In this document: piece after piece, positions 48,602 to 57,694 of the stretch
How positions within the stretch are numbered: the stretch's first letter is position 1
How the letters are laid out: each line of letters begins with the position of its first letter
DNA from: an uncultured Chloroflexota bacterium
GTDB taxonomy: Bacteria > Chloroflexota > Chloroflexia > Thermomicrobiales > UBA6265
Direction: 5' to 3'
Length of the DNA: 64,000 nucleotides
Assembly (NCBI GenBank): GCA_937901745.1
Contig: CALGSZ010000105.1
Coordinates: 62,001-126,000, forward strand
Notes under the pieces: generated by a model
What the model was told of the DNA's origin: nothing
Databases searched by the model: none
What the model saw: only the letters and a program-made list of their open reading frames with translations
Program-made: the position numbers and the translations under genes

Positions 48602-50944
48602 GTGGACCCGCTCGCGCCCGCGCCGGCAGAAGGACGGCCAACTGCCCGCTCCGGCCGGTTCCGCTCCCTCGATGAGCGGCCGGTCAACCTCGATGGGTTC
48701 GTCCACGAGACGCCCGATCTCGGCTTCGCCGCGATGCGCTCGCCGCACGATCCGCCCGCCTCACTGCGAATCGAGAATGGGCGCGTTGTCGAGCTAGACG
48801 GCAAGGCGCGCTCGGAATTCGACCTGATCGACCGTTTCATCGCCGACCACGCGATCGATCTCACCGTCGCCGAGGAGGCAATGGCGATCCCGCCGGTGGA
48901 GTTCGCCCGTCGCCTGGTTGACCCATCGGTGCCGGCGGATGAACTGCGGCGGCTGGCGGCCGGAATCACGCCGGCGCGAGCCGCCGAGATCCTGAATGAG
49001 CTCAACGTTGTCGAGCTGATGATGGCCGCGCAGAAACTCCGCGCGCGGCGGACGCCGTCGAATCAAGCTCACGTCACCAACGCAAAGGACGAGCCGGCGC
49101 TCATAGCGGCCGATGCGGCGACCGCGACGCTGGCCGGGTTCCGCGAAGTCGAGACGACCGTCGCTGTCGCGAGCCACGCGCCCGTCGTCGCCCTCGCGCT
49201 GCTCGTCGGCTCCCAAGCGGTCGTCGGAGGCGCGTTGACGCAGTGCTCGGTGGAAGAAGCGACCGAGCTGAAGCTGGGCCTGCGCGGACTGACGACCTAC
49301 GCCGAGACGGTCTCCAACTACGGGACCGAAGCGGTGTTCCTCGATGGCGACGACACTCCCTGGTCAAAGGCGTTCCTCGCGGCCGCTTACGCCTCTCGCG
49401 GGCTGAAGCTGCGCTTCACATCCGGCGCTGGCGTGGAGTGCCTGATGGGGAACTCCGAAGGGCGCTCGATGCTCTACCTCGAAGCGCGCTGCCTGGCGAT
49501 GACGCGAGGGACCGGCGTGCAAGGCGTGCAGAATGGCGGCATTGACGGCGTCGCGATTGCCGGCGCCGTACCAGGCGGAGCGCGGGAGCTACTCGCCGAG
49601 AATGTCCTGGCGATGCTCTGGGGCCTGGAAGTCGCCAGCGGGAACGACACGCTCTTTTCCGAGTCGGAAATCCGGCGCACGGCCCGGACGATGCCGCAAT
49701 TCCTCGCGGGGACTGATTTCATCTGCTCCGGCTTCGGCGCGATCCCCCGCTACGACAACATGTTCGGCCCTTCCAATTGGAATGCTGACGACCTCGACGA
49801 TTGGCTCGTCCTGCAGCGCGATCACGAGAGCGATGGGGGCCTGACACCCTTCAGCGAGGAGGCGTTGCTTGCGGCGCGCGATTACGCGGCTCGCGCCATT
49901 CGCGATGTCTTCGATGAGCTCGGCCTGCCGCCGATCCCTGAGGAGACGGTCCAAGCCGTGGTTGGGGCGCACGGCAGCCGGGAGACACCGCCGCAATCGG
50001 GCGTGGTGCTCACACGCGCCGCAGCGGCGATTCTAGAGCGGGGCCTGACCGGCCTCGATGTCGTCCGCGCCCTTGCGGTCCGCGGCTACACCGACATCGC
50101 CGAGCGCGTCCTGGAAATGCTCAAGCAGCGTCTCAGCGGCGACTATCTGCAGACCGCCGCCATCCTCGACCGCGAGTTCCACGTGCTGAGCGCGGTGAAC
50201 GACCGCAACGACTACGCCGGCCCCGGCACCGGCTACCGCGTGACCGGAGAGCGGCGGGACCAAATTGCCGCGATTCGGCAGGCCGTTGACCCATCTCGCG
50301 TGCCAGACATCCCGCTACGCTGGCCAGCAGTCTCGCTGCAATTGGAAGAGGTCAGTGAGGCCACCGCCGGCGGTGCTCCCGGCGAGGTCGTCGTTGCGGT
50401 TGGGCCCGCATTCGGGAGCGAGCTGGACCGCACACTCGCTGGCATCTCCCACGGCCGCGTCCTGCGCGAGGTCTTGGCAGGTCTCGAGGAAGAAGGCGCG
50501 CCGGTCCGCGTCGTCCGCGTCCGTCACACGTCCGACGTCGCGTTCATCGCTCACACTGCCGCCCGGCTGAGCGGTTCTGGCATCGGCATCGGCATCCAAT
50601 CAAAGGGGACGACCGTCATCCACCAGCGCGCGCTCGCGCCCCTCTCGAATCTCGAGCTCTTCTCGGTCGCGCCGCTGATGACCCCCGCGCACTACCGCGC
50701 GATTGGCCGGAACGCCGCGCGCTACGCTCGGGGCGACCACCCGGAGCCGGTGCCACTCGATCACGAGGGACAGGGGATCGAGTCTCGCTACCACACCAAG
50801 GCGGCGATCTTCCATCACGTTGAAACGCAACAGATCTCGCCCAACGCGAGTCCCGTCATCCTCGCTGTCACACTAGGGGCGCTCGATGGCGCCGGCGAGG
50901 AACCCGCGCTCGCATCCGTGGAGGCGCGCCATGGCAGCCGCTGA
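48602..50944 (+). CDS. Fused large and medium subunits of B12-dependent diol/glycerol dehydratase
   Basis: The GTG start follows AGAGGAG and gives 780 residues, the sum of the large (about 555) and medium (about 190) subunits. Residues 1-560 are the catalytic TIM barrel: SPHDPPASLRIENGRVVELD, LGLRGLTTYAETVSNYGTEA, GAGVECLMGNSEGRSMLYLE and QNGGIDGVAIAGAVPGGARE. Residues 590-740 are the B12-binding medium subunit: VVVAVGPAFGSELDRTLAGI, VVRVRHTSDVAFIAHTAARL and GIGIGIQSKGTTVIHQRALA. It dehydrates glycerol or 1,2-propanediol to an aldehyde. Subunits are usually separate genes. Small subunit and reactivase genes follow. Confidence 0.93.
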   Translation: MDPLAPAPAEGRPTARSGRFRSLDERPVNLDGFVHETPDLGFAAMRSPHDPPASLRIENGRVVELDGKARSEFDLIDRFIADHAIDLTVAEEAMAIPPVEFARRLVDPSVPADELRRLAAGITPARAAEILNELNVVELMMAAQKLRARRTPSNQAHVTNAKDEPALIAADAATATLAGFREVETTVAVASHAPVVALALLVGSQAVVGGALTQCSVEEATELKLGLRGLTTYAETVSNYGTEAVFLDGDDTPWSKAFLAAAYASRGLKLRFTSGAGVECLMGNSEGRSMLYLEARCLAMTRGTGVQGVQNGGIDGVAIAGAVPGGARELLAENVLAMLWGLEVASGNDTLFSESEIRRTARTMPQFLAGTDFICSGFGAIPRYDNMFGPSNWNADDLDDWLVLQRDHESDGGLTPFSEEALLAARDYAARAIRDVFDELGLPPIPEETVQAVVGAHGSRETPPQSGVVLTRAAAAILERGLTGLDVVRALAVRGYTDIAERVLEMLKQRLSGDYLQTAAILDREFHVLSAVNDRNDYAGPGTGYRVTGERRDQIAAIRQAVDPSRVPDIPLRWPAVSLQLEEVSEATAGGAPGEVVVAVGPAFGSELDRTLAGISHGRVLREVLAGLEEEGAPVRVVRVRHTSDVAFIAHTAARLSGSGIGIGIQSKGTTVIHQRALAPLSNLELFSVAPLMTPAHYRAIGRNAARYARGDHPEPVPLDHEGQGIESRYHTKAAIFHHVETQQISPNASPVILAVTLGALDGAGEEPALASVEARHGSR

Positions 50945-51371
50945 CCGCCCGTTCGATCCGCATCGCGATTACCCAGTATCGGAGAAGCGACCTGACCTCG
51001 TGCGCACCGCGACCGGCCGGCCACTCTCCGAGGTCACGCTCGACGCGGTCCTCGCCGGGGAGATCACCCCGGAAGAACTCCGGATCACGCCAGAGGCACT
51101 GGAGCGCCAAGCCCAGGTCGCAGCCGCATCGGGCAGGCCGGCGCTGGTCGCGAACTTCCGCCGTGCGGCCGAGCTGACACGGGTGCCGGACGACCGCCTG
51201 CTGGCGATGTACGAGGCGCTGCGTCCTCGCCGCTCGACCGCCGCTCAGCTCGAGGCGCTGGCGCAAGAGCTCGAGACCGTCTATCAGGCGCCGCTCTGCG
51301 CCGCGTTCGTCCGTGAGGCGGCAGCCGCCTACGCCGCGCGCGGCCTCCTGCTCCCGGAGAAGCCGGCGTGA
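50931..51371 (+). CDS. Diol/glycerol dehydratase small subunit
   Basis: The 146-residue protein contains the small-subunit pattern YPVSEKRPDLVRTATGRPLS, ITPEELRITPEALERQAQVA, and DDRLLAMYEALRPRRST, followed by a helix ending YAARGLLLPE. It starts inside the last 14 nt of the fused subunit gene, indicating coupled synthesis. It completes the alpha-beta-gamma dehydratase. GAGG precedes the ATG. Confidence 0.93.
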   Translation: MAAADRPFDPHRDYPVSEKRPDLVRTATGRPLSEVTLDAVLAGEITPEELRITPEALERQAQVAAASGRPALVANFRRAAELTRVPDDRLLAMYEALRPRRSTAAQLEALAQELETVYQAPLCAAFVREAAAAYAARGLLLPEKPA

Positions 51372-51416
51372 GTCGTTCCCGGCTCCGGAAAATCACGCTG
51401 GTCTCAACAACTGGCG

Positions 51417-53261
51417 ATGCTGGTCGCGGGCGTTGACATCGGCAATCAAACGACCGAGGTCGCGCTGGCCAAGATCGAACGCGGCCAGGCGCCGCGCTTC
51501 CTCGCCTCTTCGCTCGTGCCGACCACCGGCATCAAGGGGACGCTTGCAAACGCCGCCGGTGTTCGCCAGGCGCTCGAGCTCGCCTGCGAGCGGGCGGGCA
51601 TCGCAATCGAGAACCTGACGCGCATTCGCATCAACGAGGCGGCGCCGGTCGTCGCCGGCGTGGCGATGCAGACGATCACCGAGACGGTGCTGACCGACTC
51701 CGCGCTGGCGGGACATAACCCCTCCACGCCGGGCGGGGAAGGGCTCGGCGTCGGGGTTACAGCCAGCGTCGAGCAGCTTCGAGGTGGGAGTCAGGGACCG
51801 CTCATCGCCGTCGTTCCGGCCACGATCCCGTTTGAGCGAGCAGCGGCAGCGATCGCGGCCGCGCGATCGGAGGGCGTGGAGGTCGTCGGCGCGATCGTCC
51901 AAGCGGACGACGGCGTCCTGATCGCCAACCGGCTGCCCGGTCCTCCCATCCCGATCGTGGATGAGGTTTCGGCGATCGAGGCGATCCCGCTCGGGCAACC
52001 AGCGGCCGTCGAAGTCGCCCCGCCCGGCGCCGCGATCTCGACGCTCTGCAATCCCTTTGGCCTGGCGACGATTTTCAAACTCGATCCCGCGACCACCGCG
52101 CGCCTCGCCCCGGCGGCTCGCGCCCTGACTGGCCTCCGCTCCGCAGTCGTCGTCCGCCTTCCCGCCGGTGAGAGCCAGGAGCGGCGCATCGCGGCCGGGG
52201 CGCTGACGCTGCTGGGAGAGCGGGGAGAGCGGCGCGTCGAGGTCCGCGCGGGCGCGGCGGCAATCATGGCCGCTCGTGCGTCCGTCGGCGCGTTGCTCGA
52301 CGTCGCGGGCGATCCAGGGACGAGCACCGGCGCCATGTTCGGCCAGCTGCGGCAAGAGCTCAGCGATGCGACGGGGCAGCCGGAGACTGAGATCGCCGTG
52401 CGCGACCTGCTCGCCGCCGATCTGACGGTCCCGCAGCCAGTCGCCGGTGGGCTGAGCCACGAGGTCGCGCCGGAGCGAGCGGTCGCGCTCGCCGCGATGG
52501 TCCAGACCGGTGGCAACCAAGCACGCGCGCTCGCGGAGGCGCTGACCGCCGAGCTTGGCGTGCCCGTCGAGACAGGAGGCGCGGAGGCGGAGGCGGGCAT
52601 CCGAGGCGCCCTGACGACTCCAGGAGCCGCCGTGCCCGTCGTCGTGCTCGATCTCGGCTCCGGCTCGACCAACGCGGCTCGGATGACGCCAGACGGCCGG
52701 ATCGAGCAGATCCACCTCGCTGGCGGCGGCGCTCTCGTCAACCTGCTCATCGGCGAGGAGCTAGGGATTGCCGACGAGGAGTGGCGGGAGGCGATCAAGC
52801 GCAACCGGCTCGCCCGCGCCGAGGATCTGTTCCGGCTCCGGCACGAGGACGGCACGCTGCAGTTCCTCCAATCGCCGCTGCCATCGCATCTCTTCGGGCG
52901 CACCGTCCTGGTCACGCCGGAAGGACTGCTCCCGGTGCCGGGCAATCCTCCTGTCGAGCGCGTCGTCGCGGTCCGTCGCTCCGCCAAGGCCCGCGTCTTT
53001 GGGACGAATGCCGAACGCGCCCTGAAGGCCTTGGCGCCCGGCGGCAATCTCCGCTTCCTCGACGTCATCATGCTCACTGGCGGCTCGGCGCAAGACTTCG
53101 AGCTACCGGGGATGCTCGCGGCCCAAGTCGCCGCCTATGGCCTCGTGCTCGGCACCGCGAATGTGCGCGGCTCGGAAGGCCCACGCAACGCCGTCGCGAC
53201 TGGCCTCGTGCTCGCCGCGATCGAAGTTGCTGGAGATGCGGCCCCGGTGAGCAGATGGTGA
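51417..53261 (+). CDS. Diol dehydratase reactivase, large subunit
   Basis: The 614-residue ATPase of the actin/Hsp70 type exchanges damaged B12 for fresh cofactor in the dehydratase. It opens VAGVDIGNQTTEVALAKIE, then AGVAMQTITETVLTDSALAG and VPVVVLDLGSGSTNAARMTP, and the C-terminus has IMLTGGSAQDFELPGMLAAQ. The pattern and length match DdrA/PduG. The start lacks a strong ribosome site, so translation may follow the small subunit gene 45 nt upstream. Confidence 0.94.
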   Translation: MLVAGVDIGNQTTEVALAKIERGQAPRFLASSLVPTTGIKGTLANAAGVRQALELACERAGIAIENLTRIRINEAAPVVAGVAMQTITETVLTDSALAGHNPSTPGGEGLGVGVTASVEQLRGGSQGPLIAVVPATIPFERAAAAIAAARSEGVEVVGAIVQADDGVLIANRLPGPPIPIVDEVSAIEAIPLGQPAAVEVAPPGAAISTLCNPFGLATIFKLDPATTARLAPAARALTGLRSAVVVRLPAGESQERRIAAGALTLLGERGERRVEVRAGAAAIMAARASVGALLDVAGDPGTSTGAMFGQLRQELSDATGQPETEIAVRDLLAADLTVPQPVAGGLSHEVAPERAVALAAMVQTGGNQARALAEALTAELGVPVETGGAEAEAGIRGALTTPGAAVPVVVLDLGSGSTNAARMTPDGRIEQIHLAGGGALVNLLIGEELGIADEEWREAIKRNRLARAEDLFRLRHEDGTLQFLQSPLPSHLFGRTVLVTPEGLLPVPGNPPVERVVAVRRSAKARVFGTNAERALKALAPGGNLRFLDVIMLTGGSAQDFELPGMLAAQVAAYGLVLGTANVRGSEGPRNAVATGLVLAAIEVAGDAAPVSRW

Positions 53262-53265
53262 GCAC

Positions 53266-53619
53266 ATGCCCGCTACCGATGCGCCCGCGATCATCCTCCG
53301 GGTCAGTCCGCTCGCCCCGGATTGGCTGCGCGCGGCATTCGAGCACGGCTGCGAGGAGGAAGGCGTGCCCGTGCGAGTCGCGGCGGACGATGGCCCGACG
53401 GACGACCTGGCGACGCGGGCAGCCGCGGAATCGGCGCTCGGTGTCGGTGCTGGCGCGGGCGTGGATGGGAGCGTCGCCGTCGCCGTGCTTCGGGACGGCT
53501 TCTCCGGACCTGTGCTGAGGCTGACGGAGCCTGACCGCCTGAGCGCTCGCCTGCTCGGCGCAGACGCGGCGCGGCTGGTCAAAGGCATGCCGCTGCGCAC
53601 CCCGCGGCCACACCGTTAG
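53266..53619 (+). CDS. Diol dehydratase reactivase, small subunit
   Basis: The 117 residues match DdrB/PduH: PAIILRVSPLAPDWLRAAFE, HGCEEEGVPVRVAADDG and LGVGAGAGVDGSVAVAVLRD. It resembles the medium-subunit fold and displaces it during reactivation. The gene starts only four bases after the large reactivase subunit, and completes the dehydratase/reactivase set of this cluster. Confidence 0.9.
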   Translation: MPATDAPAIILRVSPLAPDWLRAAFEHGCEEEGVPVRVAADDGPTDDLATRAAAESALGVGAGAGVDGSVAVAVLRDGFSGPVLRLTEPDRLSARLLGADAARLVKGMPLRTPRPHR

Positions 53620-53745
53620 CCCCCCCTCACCGCTGAAGCGGCTCCCTCAGCGTCAGAGATCAGTGGAATTGGCGATATTTTTCGCGGCCAGTGGTATCCT
53701 GCCTGACCGAGTGTTATCGACTGCGAAGGAGGAGCTGAGCACACG

Positions 53746-54582
53746 ATGGCGCAGAATGGGGAACGCAAGAGCTGGCTGACGGAGCTGACCGGCAAGCCGA
53801 AGACGATCATTGGGATGGTCCATCTTCCGGCGCTGCCGGGGACGCCCATGTACGACGCGGTCGGCGGCATGCAGGCCATCCGCGACTGGACGCGGCGCGA
53901 CCTCGAGGCGTTGCAGGAAGGCGGCATCCACGCGGTCATGTTCTGCAATGAGAACGACCGGCCGTATCGCCTCGATGCCGACGTCGCCTCCGTCGCGGCG
54001 ATCACCGATGTCGTCGCGTCGCTCCGCTCTGAGCTTTCCGTCCCCTTCGGCGTCAACGTGCTGTGGGACCCGATCGCAACGATCGCCGTCGCGGCGGCGA
54101 CGGGCGCGGCGTTCTGCCGTGAGATCTTCACCGGCGCCTTCGCCGGCGACTTCGGTCTGTGGGTGCGCTCCGCTGGCGACGCCGCGCGCTATCGCCGCCA
54201 AATCGGCGCCGAGAACGTCCGCCTGCTCTTCAACATCAACGCCGAGTTCGCCGCGCCGCTGGCCCCGCGTCCCATCGCGGATGTCGCCCGCTCGGTCGTG
54301 TTCTCGTCGAATCCCGACGCCGTCTGCGTCTCCGGCCCGATCACCGGTCAGCCGGCGAATAGCTCGGCCCTCGCTGAGGTCCACAGCGCGATCAAGGACA
54401 CCGGTGTCCCGATCCTCGTCAACACCGGCTTCCGCGCCAGCAACGCCGCCGAGCTCCTGCAGTACGCGGATGGCGCGATCGTGGGCTCCAGCCTCAAGGT
54501 CGATGGCGTCACCTGGAACCGGGTAGACAAGGCTCGCGTGGTCGAGCTGATGCGCGTCGTCGACGAGGTCATCGGATCATGA
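53746..54582 (+). CDS. BtpA/SgcQ-family protein
   Basis: The 278-residue TIM-barrel protein has the BtpA hallmarks KTIIGMVHLPALPGTPMYD, GGIHAVMFCNENDRPYRL, SVPFGVNVLWDPIATIAVAA and DAVCVSGPITGQPANSSALA. The family includes the photosystem biogenesis factor BtpA and SgcQ of a sugar cluster; in heterotrophs it sits with carbohydrate genes. GGAGGAG lies about 12 bases before the ATG. Its TGA overlaps the ATG of the FGGY kinase, so the pair act together, probably on a sugar or polyol. Confidence 0.88.
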   Translation: MAQNGERKSWLTELTGKPKTIIGMVHLPALPGTPMYDAVGGMQAIRDWTRRDLEALQEGGIHAVMFCNENDRPYRLDADVASVAAITDVVASLRSELSVPFGVNVLWDPIATIAVAAATGAAFCREIFTGAFAGDFGLWVRSAGDAARYRRQIGAENVRLLFNINAEFAAPLAPRPIADVARSVVFSSNPDAVCVSGPITGQPANSSALAEVHSAIKDTGVPILVNTGFRASNAAELLQYADGAIVGSSLKVDGVTWNRVDKARVVELMRVVDEVIGS

Positions 54583-56090
54583 CGGCTGGACAAGCCATCG
54601 GGATCGACGTCGGGACGACCGGCGTCAAGGGCATCCTGATCGATGCCGAGGGGCATCTTCTCGCCGAGCACACCATCCCGCATGACCTCTCCTCCCCACA
54701 TCCCGGCTGGGCGGAGGAAGATCCGGCCGATTGGGAAAACGGCGCCCTCGGCGTTCTGGCCGAGATCGCCAAGCATCCCGCCTGCCGGCCAGATCAGATC
54801 ACCGCGATCGGCGTCAGCGGCATGGTCCCGGCGCTCGTCATGCTGGACGAGGACGGCCAGCCGCTGCGCCCTTCGATTCAGCAAAACGACGCCCGGGCCG
54901 TCGCGGAGGTGGCGGAGCTGACCGAGCGCATCGATCAGGACCGGCTCTACGCGCTGACCGGTGGCTTCACCAATCAGCAACACATTGCGCCGCGGTTGCT
55001 TTGGGTGCAGCGCAACGAGCCGGACGTTTGGGCGCGAACCCGCACCCTCCTCGGCTCCTACGACTACGTCACCGCTCGCCTCGCCGGCGTGCACCCGGCA
55101 ACTTGCAGCCTGGAGATCAATTGGGCAATCGAGAGCGGGCTGTTCGACCTTCGCGAGGAGCATTGGATTCCGGATCTTCTCGCCGAGGTCGAACTGACCG
55201 AGAACCATTTCCCGCCGGTCCATCACCCGACGGACGTTGTCGGCACCCTCGATCCGGACATCGCCAGCCAGACCGGACTGCCGGCCGGCATCCCCCTCAT
55301 CGCCGGCAGCGCGGACCACGTCGCTTCCGCGCTCGCCGCTGGTTTGCGCGAAGACGGCGACACTCTGATCAAGTTCGGCGGGGCGGGAGACATCCTTTAT
55401 TGCGCCTCGACGCCGCTGACACACCCGAAACTCTTCATCGACGCGCACGACGTGCCGGAGAAATACCTGCTCAATGGCTGCATGGCCGCGAGCGGCTCCC
55501 TGGTGAAGTGGTTCGTCGGCGACATTCTTGGACGCCCGGTGGACAAAGAGACCCTCCGCGCACTCGATGAGGCCGCTGCGCGGGTTCCGCCCGGCTCCGA
55601 GGGCGTCATCGTGCTCCCCTACTTCCTCGGCGAGAAGACGCCGCTGATGGATCCGCTCGCCCGCGGGGTGATCTTCGGCCTGGATCTGCATCACGGTCCG
55701 GAGCACATCTTCCGGGCGATCCTGGAAGCGGTCATCTTCGGCTTCCGCCACCATCTCGATGTGTTGCGCGAGGCCGGTCACACGCCGCGCCGGATCGTCG
55801 CGACCAACGGCGGCGTCAGCAGCAGCCTGTGGCGCGCGATCGCCGCCGACGCCATCGGCGAGACCGTGACCTCCTTCCGTGGGCACCCCGGCTCCTCGCT
55901 CGGCGTCGCGTTCGTGGCTGGGATGGCCGGCGGCCTCTTCTCCGGGTGGGAGGAGATCGACAGGTTCCTCACCGAGCGAATCGTGAACACGCCGAATCGG
56001 GAGGCCACCGCCGTCTACGACTCCCGCTACGAGGTCTATCGCGAGCTGTATCGCCGGCTGCAGGACCTCTTCCCGCGAGTCGCGGACTGA
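54579..56090 (+). CDS. FGGY-family carbohydrate kinase (xylulokinase-like)
   Basis: The 503 residues fit xylulokinase/glycerol kinase-type enzymes. The N-terminal phosphate loop is AIGIDVGTTGVKGILIDAEG, the substrate segment is GWAEEDPADWENG, and the C-terminal ATP site is RIVATNGGVSSSLWRAIAAD with FRGHPGSSLGVAFVAGMAGG. The FGGY signature appears around EGVIVLPYFLGEKTPLMDP. It is translated in step with the BtpA gene through ATGA overlap. The sugar is uncertain; xylulose, gluconate or erythritol-type polyols are possible given the neighbouring dehydratase and transporter. Confidence 0.92.
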   Translation: MTAGQAIGIDVGTTGVKGILIDAEGHLLAEHTIPHDLSSPHPGWAEEDPADWENGALGVLAEIAKHPACRPDQITAIGVSGMVPALVMLDEDGQPLRPSIQQNDARAVAEVAELTERIDQDRLYALTGGFTNQQHIAPRLLWVQRNEPDVWARTRTLLGSYDYVTARLAGVHPATCSLEINWAIESGLFDLREEHWIPDLLAEVELTENHFPPVHHPTDVVGTLDPDIASQTGLPAGIPLIAGSADHVASALAAGLREDGDTLIKFGGAGDILYCASTPLTHPKLFIDAHDVPEKYLLNGCMAASGSLVKWFVGDILGRPVDKETLRALDEAAARVPPGSEGVIVLPYFLGEKTPLMDPLARGVIFGLDLHHGPEHIFRAILEAVIFGFRHHLDVLREAGHTPRRIVATNGGVSSSLWRAIAADAIGETVTSFRGHPGSSLGVAFVAGMAGGLFSGWEEIDRFLTERIVNTPNREATAVYDSRYEVYRELYRRLQDLFPRVAD

Positions 56091-56140
56091 GCCGCGACGC
56101 CTGCCGTCGAGGGCTACGGTCACATCAGAGGGTTCTGACA

Positions 56141-56183
56141 CACACGGACGGGCACGAGGAGATTCCCCGTGCCCGTCCGTGTG
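56141..56183. terminator. Bidirectional 16-bp hairpin between the kinase and sugar transporter
   Basis: CACACGGACGGGCACG (56141-56156) pairs perfectly with CGTGCCCGTCCGTGTG (56168-56183), sixteen pairs and an 11-base loop, followed by CCATATTCC. It separates the plus-strand kinase operon from the convergent transporter operon. Confidence 0.8.
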
Positions 56184-56238
56184 CCATATTCCGGCCCGCG
56201 CCATCGAAACGCCCCCCTCACGCGGGCCGGACTCGGAG

Positions 56239-57603
56239 TTATCCAGCAGTCGGCGTTCCCGCCTCGGCCTGGAACTGAGTGATTTGCTCCTGATATCGCT
56301 GGAGCGTCGAAGCCACCTCGGCTCCGTTCGTCACGATATCGTTGAAGGCGTCAGCCAGCACCTGCTCGACCTGCAGCCAGTAGGTCACATTCGGCCGCGC
56401 CCGCACGTTCTGCAACGCGGCAAGCACGGTCTCGAAATAAGGCTGCTGCCACTCTTCGACGGCGCCGAAGGCGTCGTTCCGAATCGCTGGCCAGCCGAGG
56501 CGCGCGGTGAGCGTTTCCTGGATCTCGCGCGACATGAAGTAGCGCGCGAAATCGAGCGCCATGTCCTTGTTCGGCGATCCGCGAACGATGCCGAAGACGT
56601 CGCCGCCCAGCACCAGGAAATTGCCAGCCGGACCGCTCCAGCCCTCATAGGTCAAGACTTCCGTCTTGCCACCTTCCTGGACGATCACGTTCACGCCGAA
56701 CGGCCAGTTCTGCGCGAGAACGACACTCTCGTTCAGAAGGTAGGTGTTGGTCGTGTCGAATGTCGCGGTCGGGTACTGCGGCGTCAGGTACGGCTTCAGA
56801 TCCTGCATGAACTGGAACGCCGTCGCCGCTTCCTCCGTGTCGATCTGGAGCGGATCCCCGCCCGCCTGCCAGAGGAACTGGGTCACCGTCACCCCAACCG
56901 GACCGGGCGGCTCTCCCTGGATCGAAACCTTGCCGACCCCGGCCTGCTCCCGGATCTGCTGGGCGACGCTCATCAGCTCGTCCCACGTGCGCGGCGGCTG
57001 GAGTCCGTACTCGTCGAAGACGCGCGAGTTGTAATAGGTGATCTGGACGTTCGGCCGCGCCGGCAGGAAGTAGTAGGAGTTGTCGAACTGGAGCACCGGC
57101 AGCAGATCCTCGATCGTCTCCGGCGGGATGATCTGCTCGGCATCTTCAATCGGCTCGACGAGCTGCTGATTGACGAGCGGAGCCAGCGAGTTGTTGTCCT
57201 GCGCAAGCAGATCGAGCTCGATGTTGCCGGAGGAGACTTGCGCCTCGAGCGTGCGAATGACATCGGGGGCCTCGATCTTGATCAGCTCGATCTCGCCGCT
57301 CGTCATCTCCTCGAAGCCATTGATCACCACATCTTCGAAGACCTGAGCCTCGTCCTCGGCGAGGGCGACCGACATGCGCAGCGTCCTGCCCTCGTAGTTG
57401 CCGAGCTGAACGTTCGGCGTTGCCTCCTGCGCGGCGGCTCGGCCTGGGTTGCGCGCCCAGAATGCCGTCGTCAACGCCGGCATCGAGACGCCGAGAAGAG
57501 CAGCCCGCGATAGCAGTTGCCGCCGATCCAAGCGCCCTTCGAGATACTCACCCATCAACGTATCCGCGATTGCGCGCTGACGCGCCCGATCATGGTGCGT
57601 CAT
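56239..57603 (-). CDS. Sugar ABC transporter substrate-binding protein (family 1)
   Basis: The 454-residue protein has an N-terminal DRRQLLSRAALLGVSMPALT twin-arginine-like signal ending before AAAQEA. The body follows family 1 sugar-binding proteins: MRSVALAEDEAQ-like strand (RMSVALAEDEAQVFEDVVIN), PPRTWDELMSVAQQIREQAG, and VFGIVRGSPNKDMALDFARY with FMSREIQETLTARLGWPAIR. It binds a carbohydrate outside the membrane for the MalF/MalG-type permeases upstream on the transcript... it lies downstream of both permease genes. GGAAAGGAG precedes the ATG. Confidence 0.92.
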   Translation of the reverse strand: MTHHDRARQRAIADTLMGEYLEGRLDRRQLLSRAALLGVSMPALTTAFWARNPGRAAAQEATPNVQLGNYEGRTLRMSVALAEDEAQVFEDVVINGFEEMTSGEIELIKIEAPDVIRTLEAQVSSGNIELDLLAQDNNSLAPLVNQQLVEPIEDAEQIIPPETIEDLLPVLQFDNSYYFLPARPNVQITYYNSRVFDEYGLQPPRTWDELMSVAQQIREQAGVGKVSIQGEPPGPVGVTVTQFLWQAGGDPLQIDTEEAATAFQFMQDLKPYLTPQYPTATFDTTNTYLLNESVVLAQNWPFGVNVIVQEGGKTEVLTYEGWSGPAGNFLVLGGDVFGIVRGSPNKDMALDFARYFMSREIQETLTARLGWPAIRNDAFGAVEEWQQPYFETVLAALQNVRARPNVTYWLQVEQVLADAFNDIVTNGAEVASTLQRYQEQITQFQAEAGTPTAG

Positions 57604-57694
57604 GGAAACTCCTTTCCTTCAGGGCGGCGCTGGGCCAGCCCGACGTCCAGGACCACTCCCAATGGAGGGTCGTTGCCGAAGGCGCTGTCGCGCC

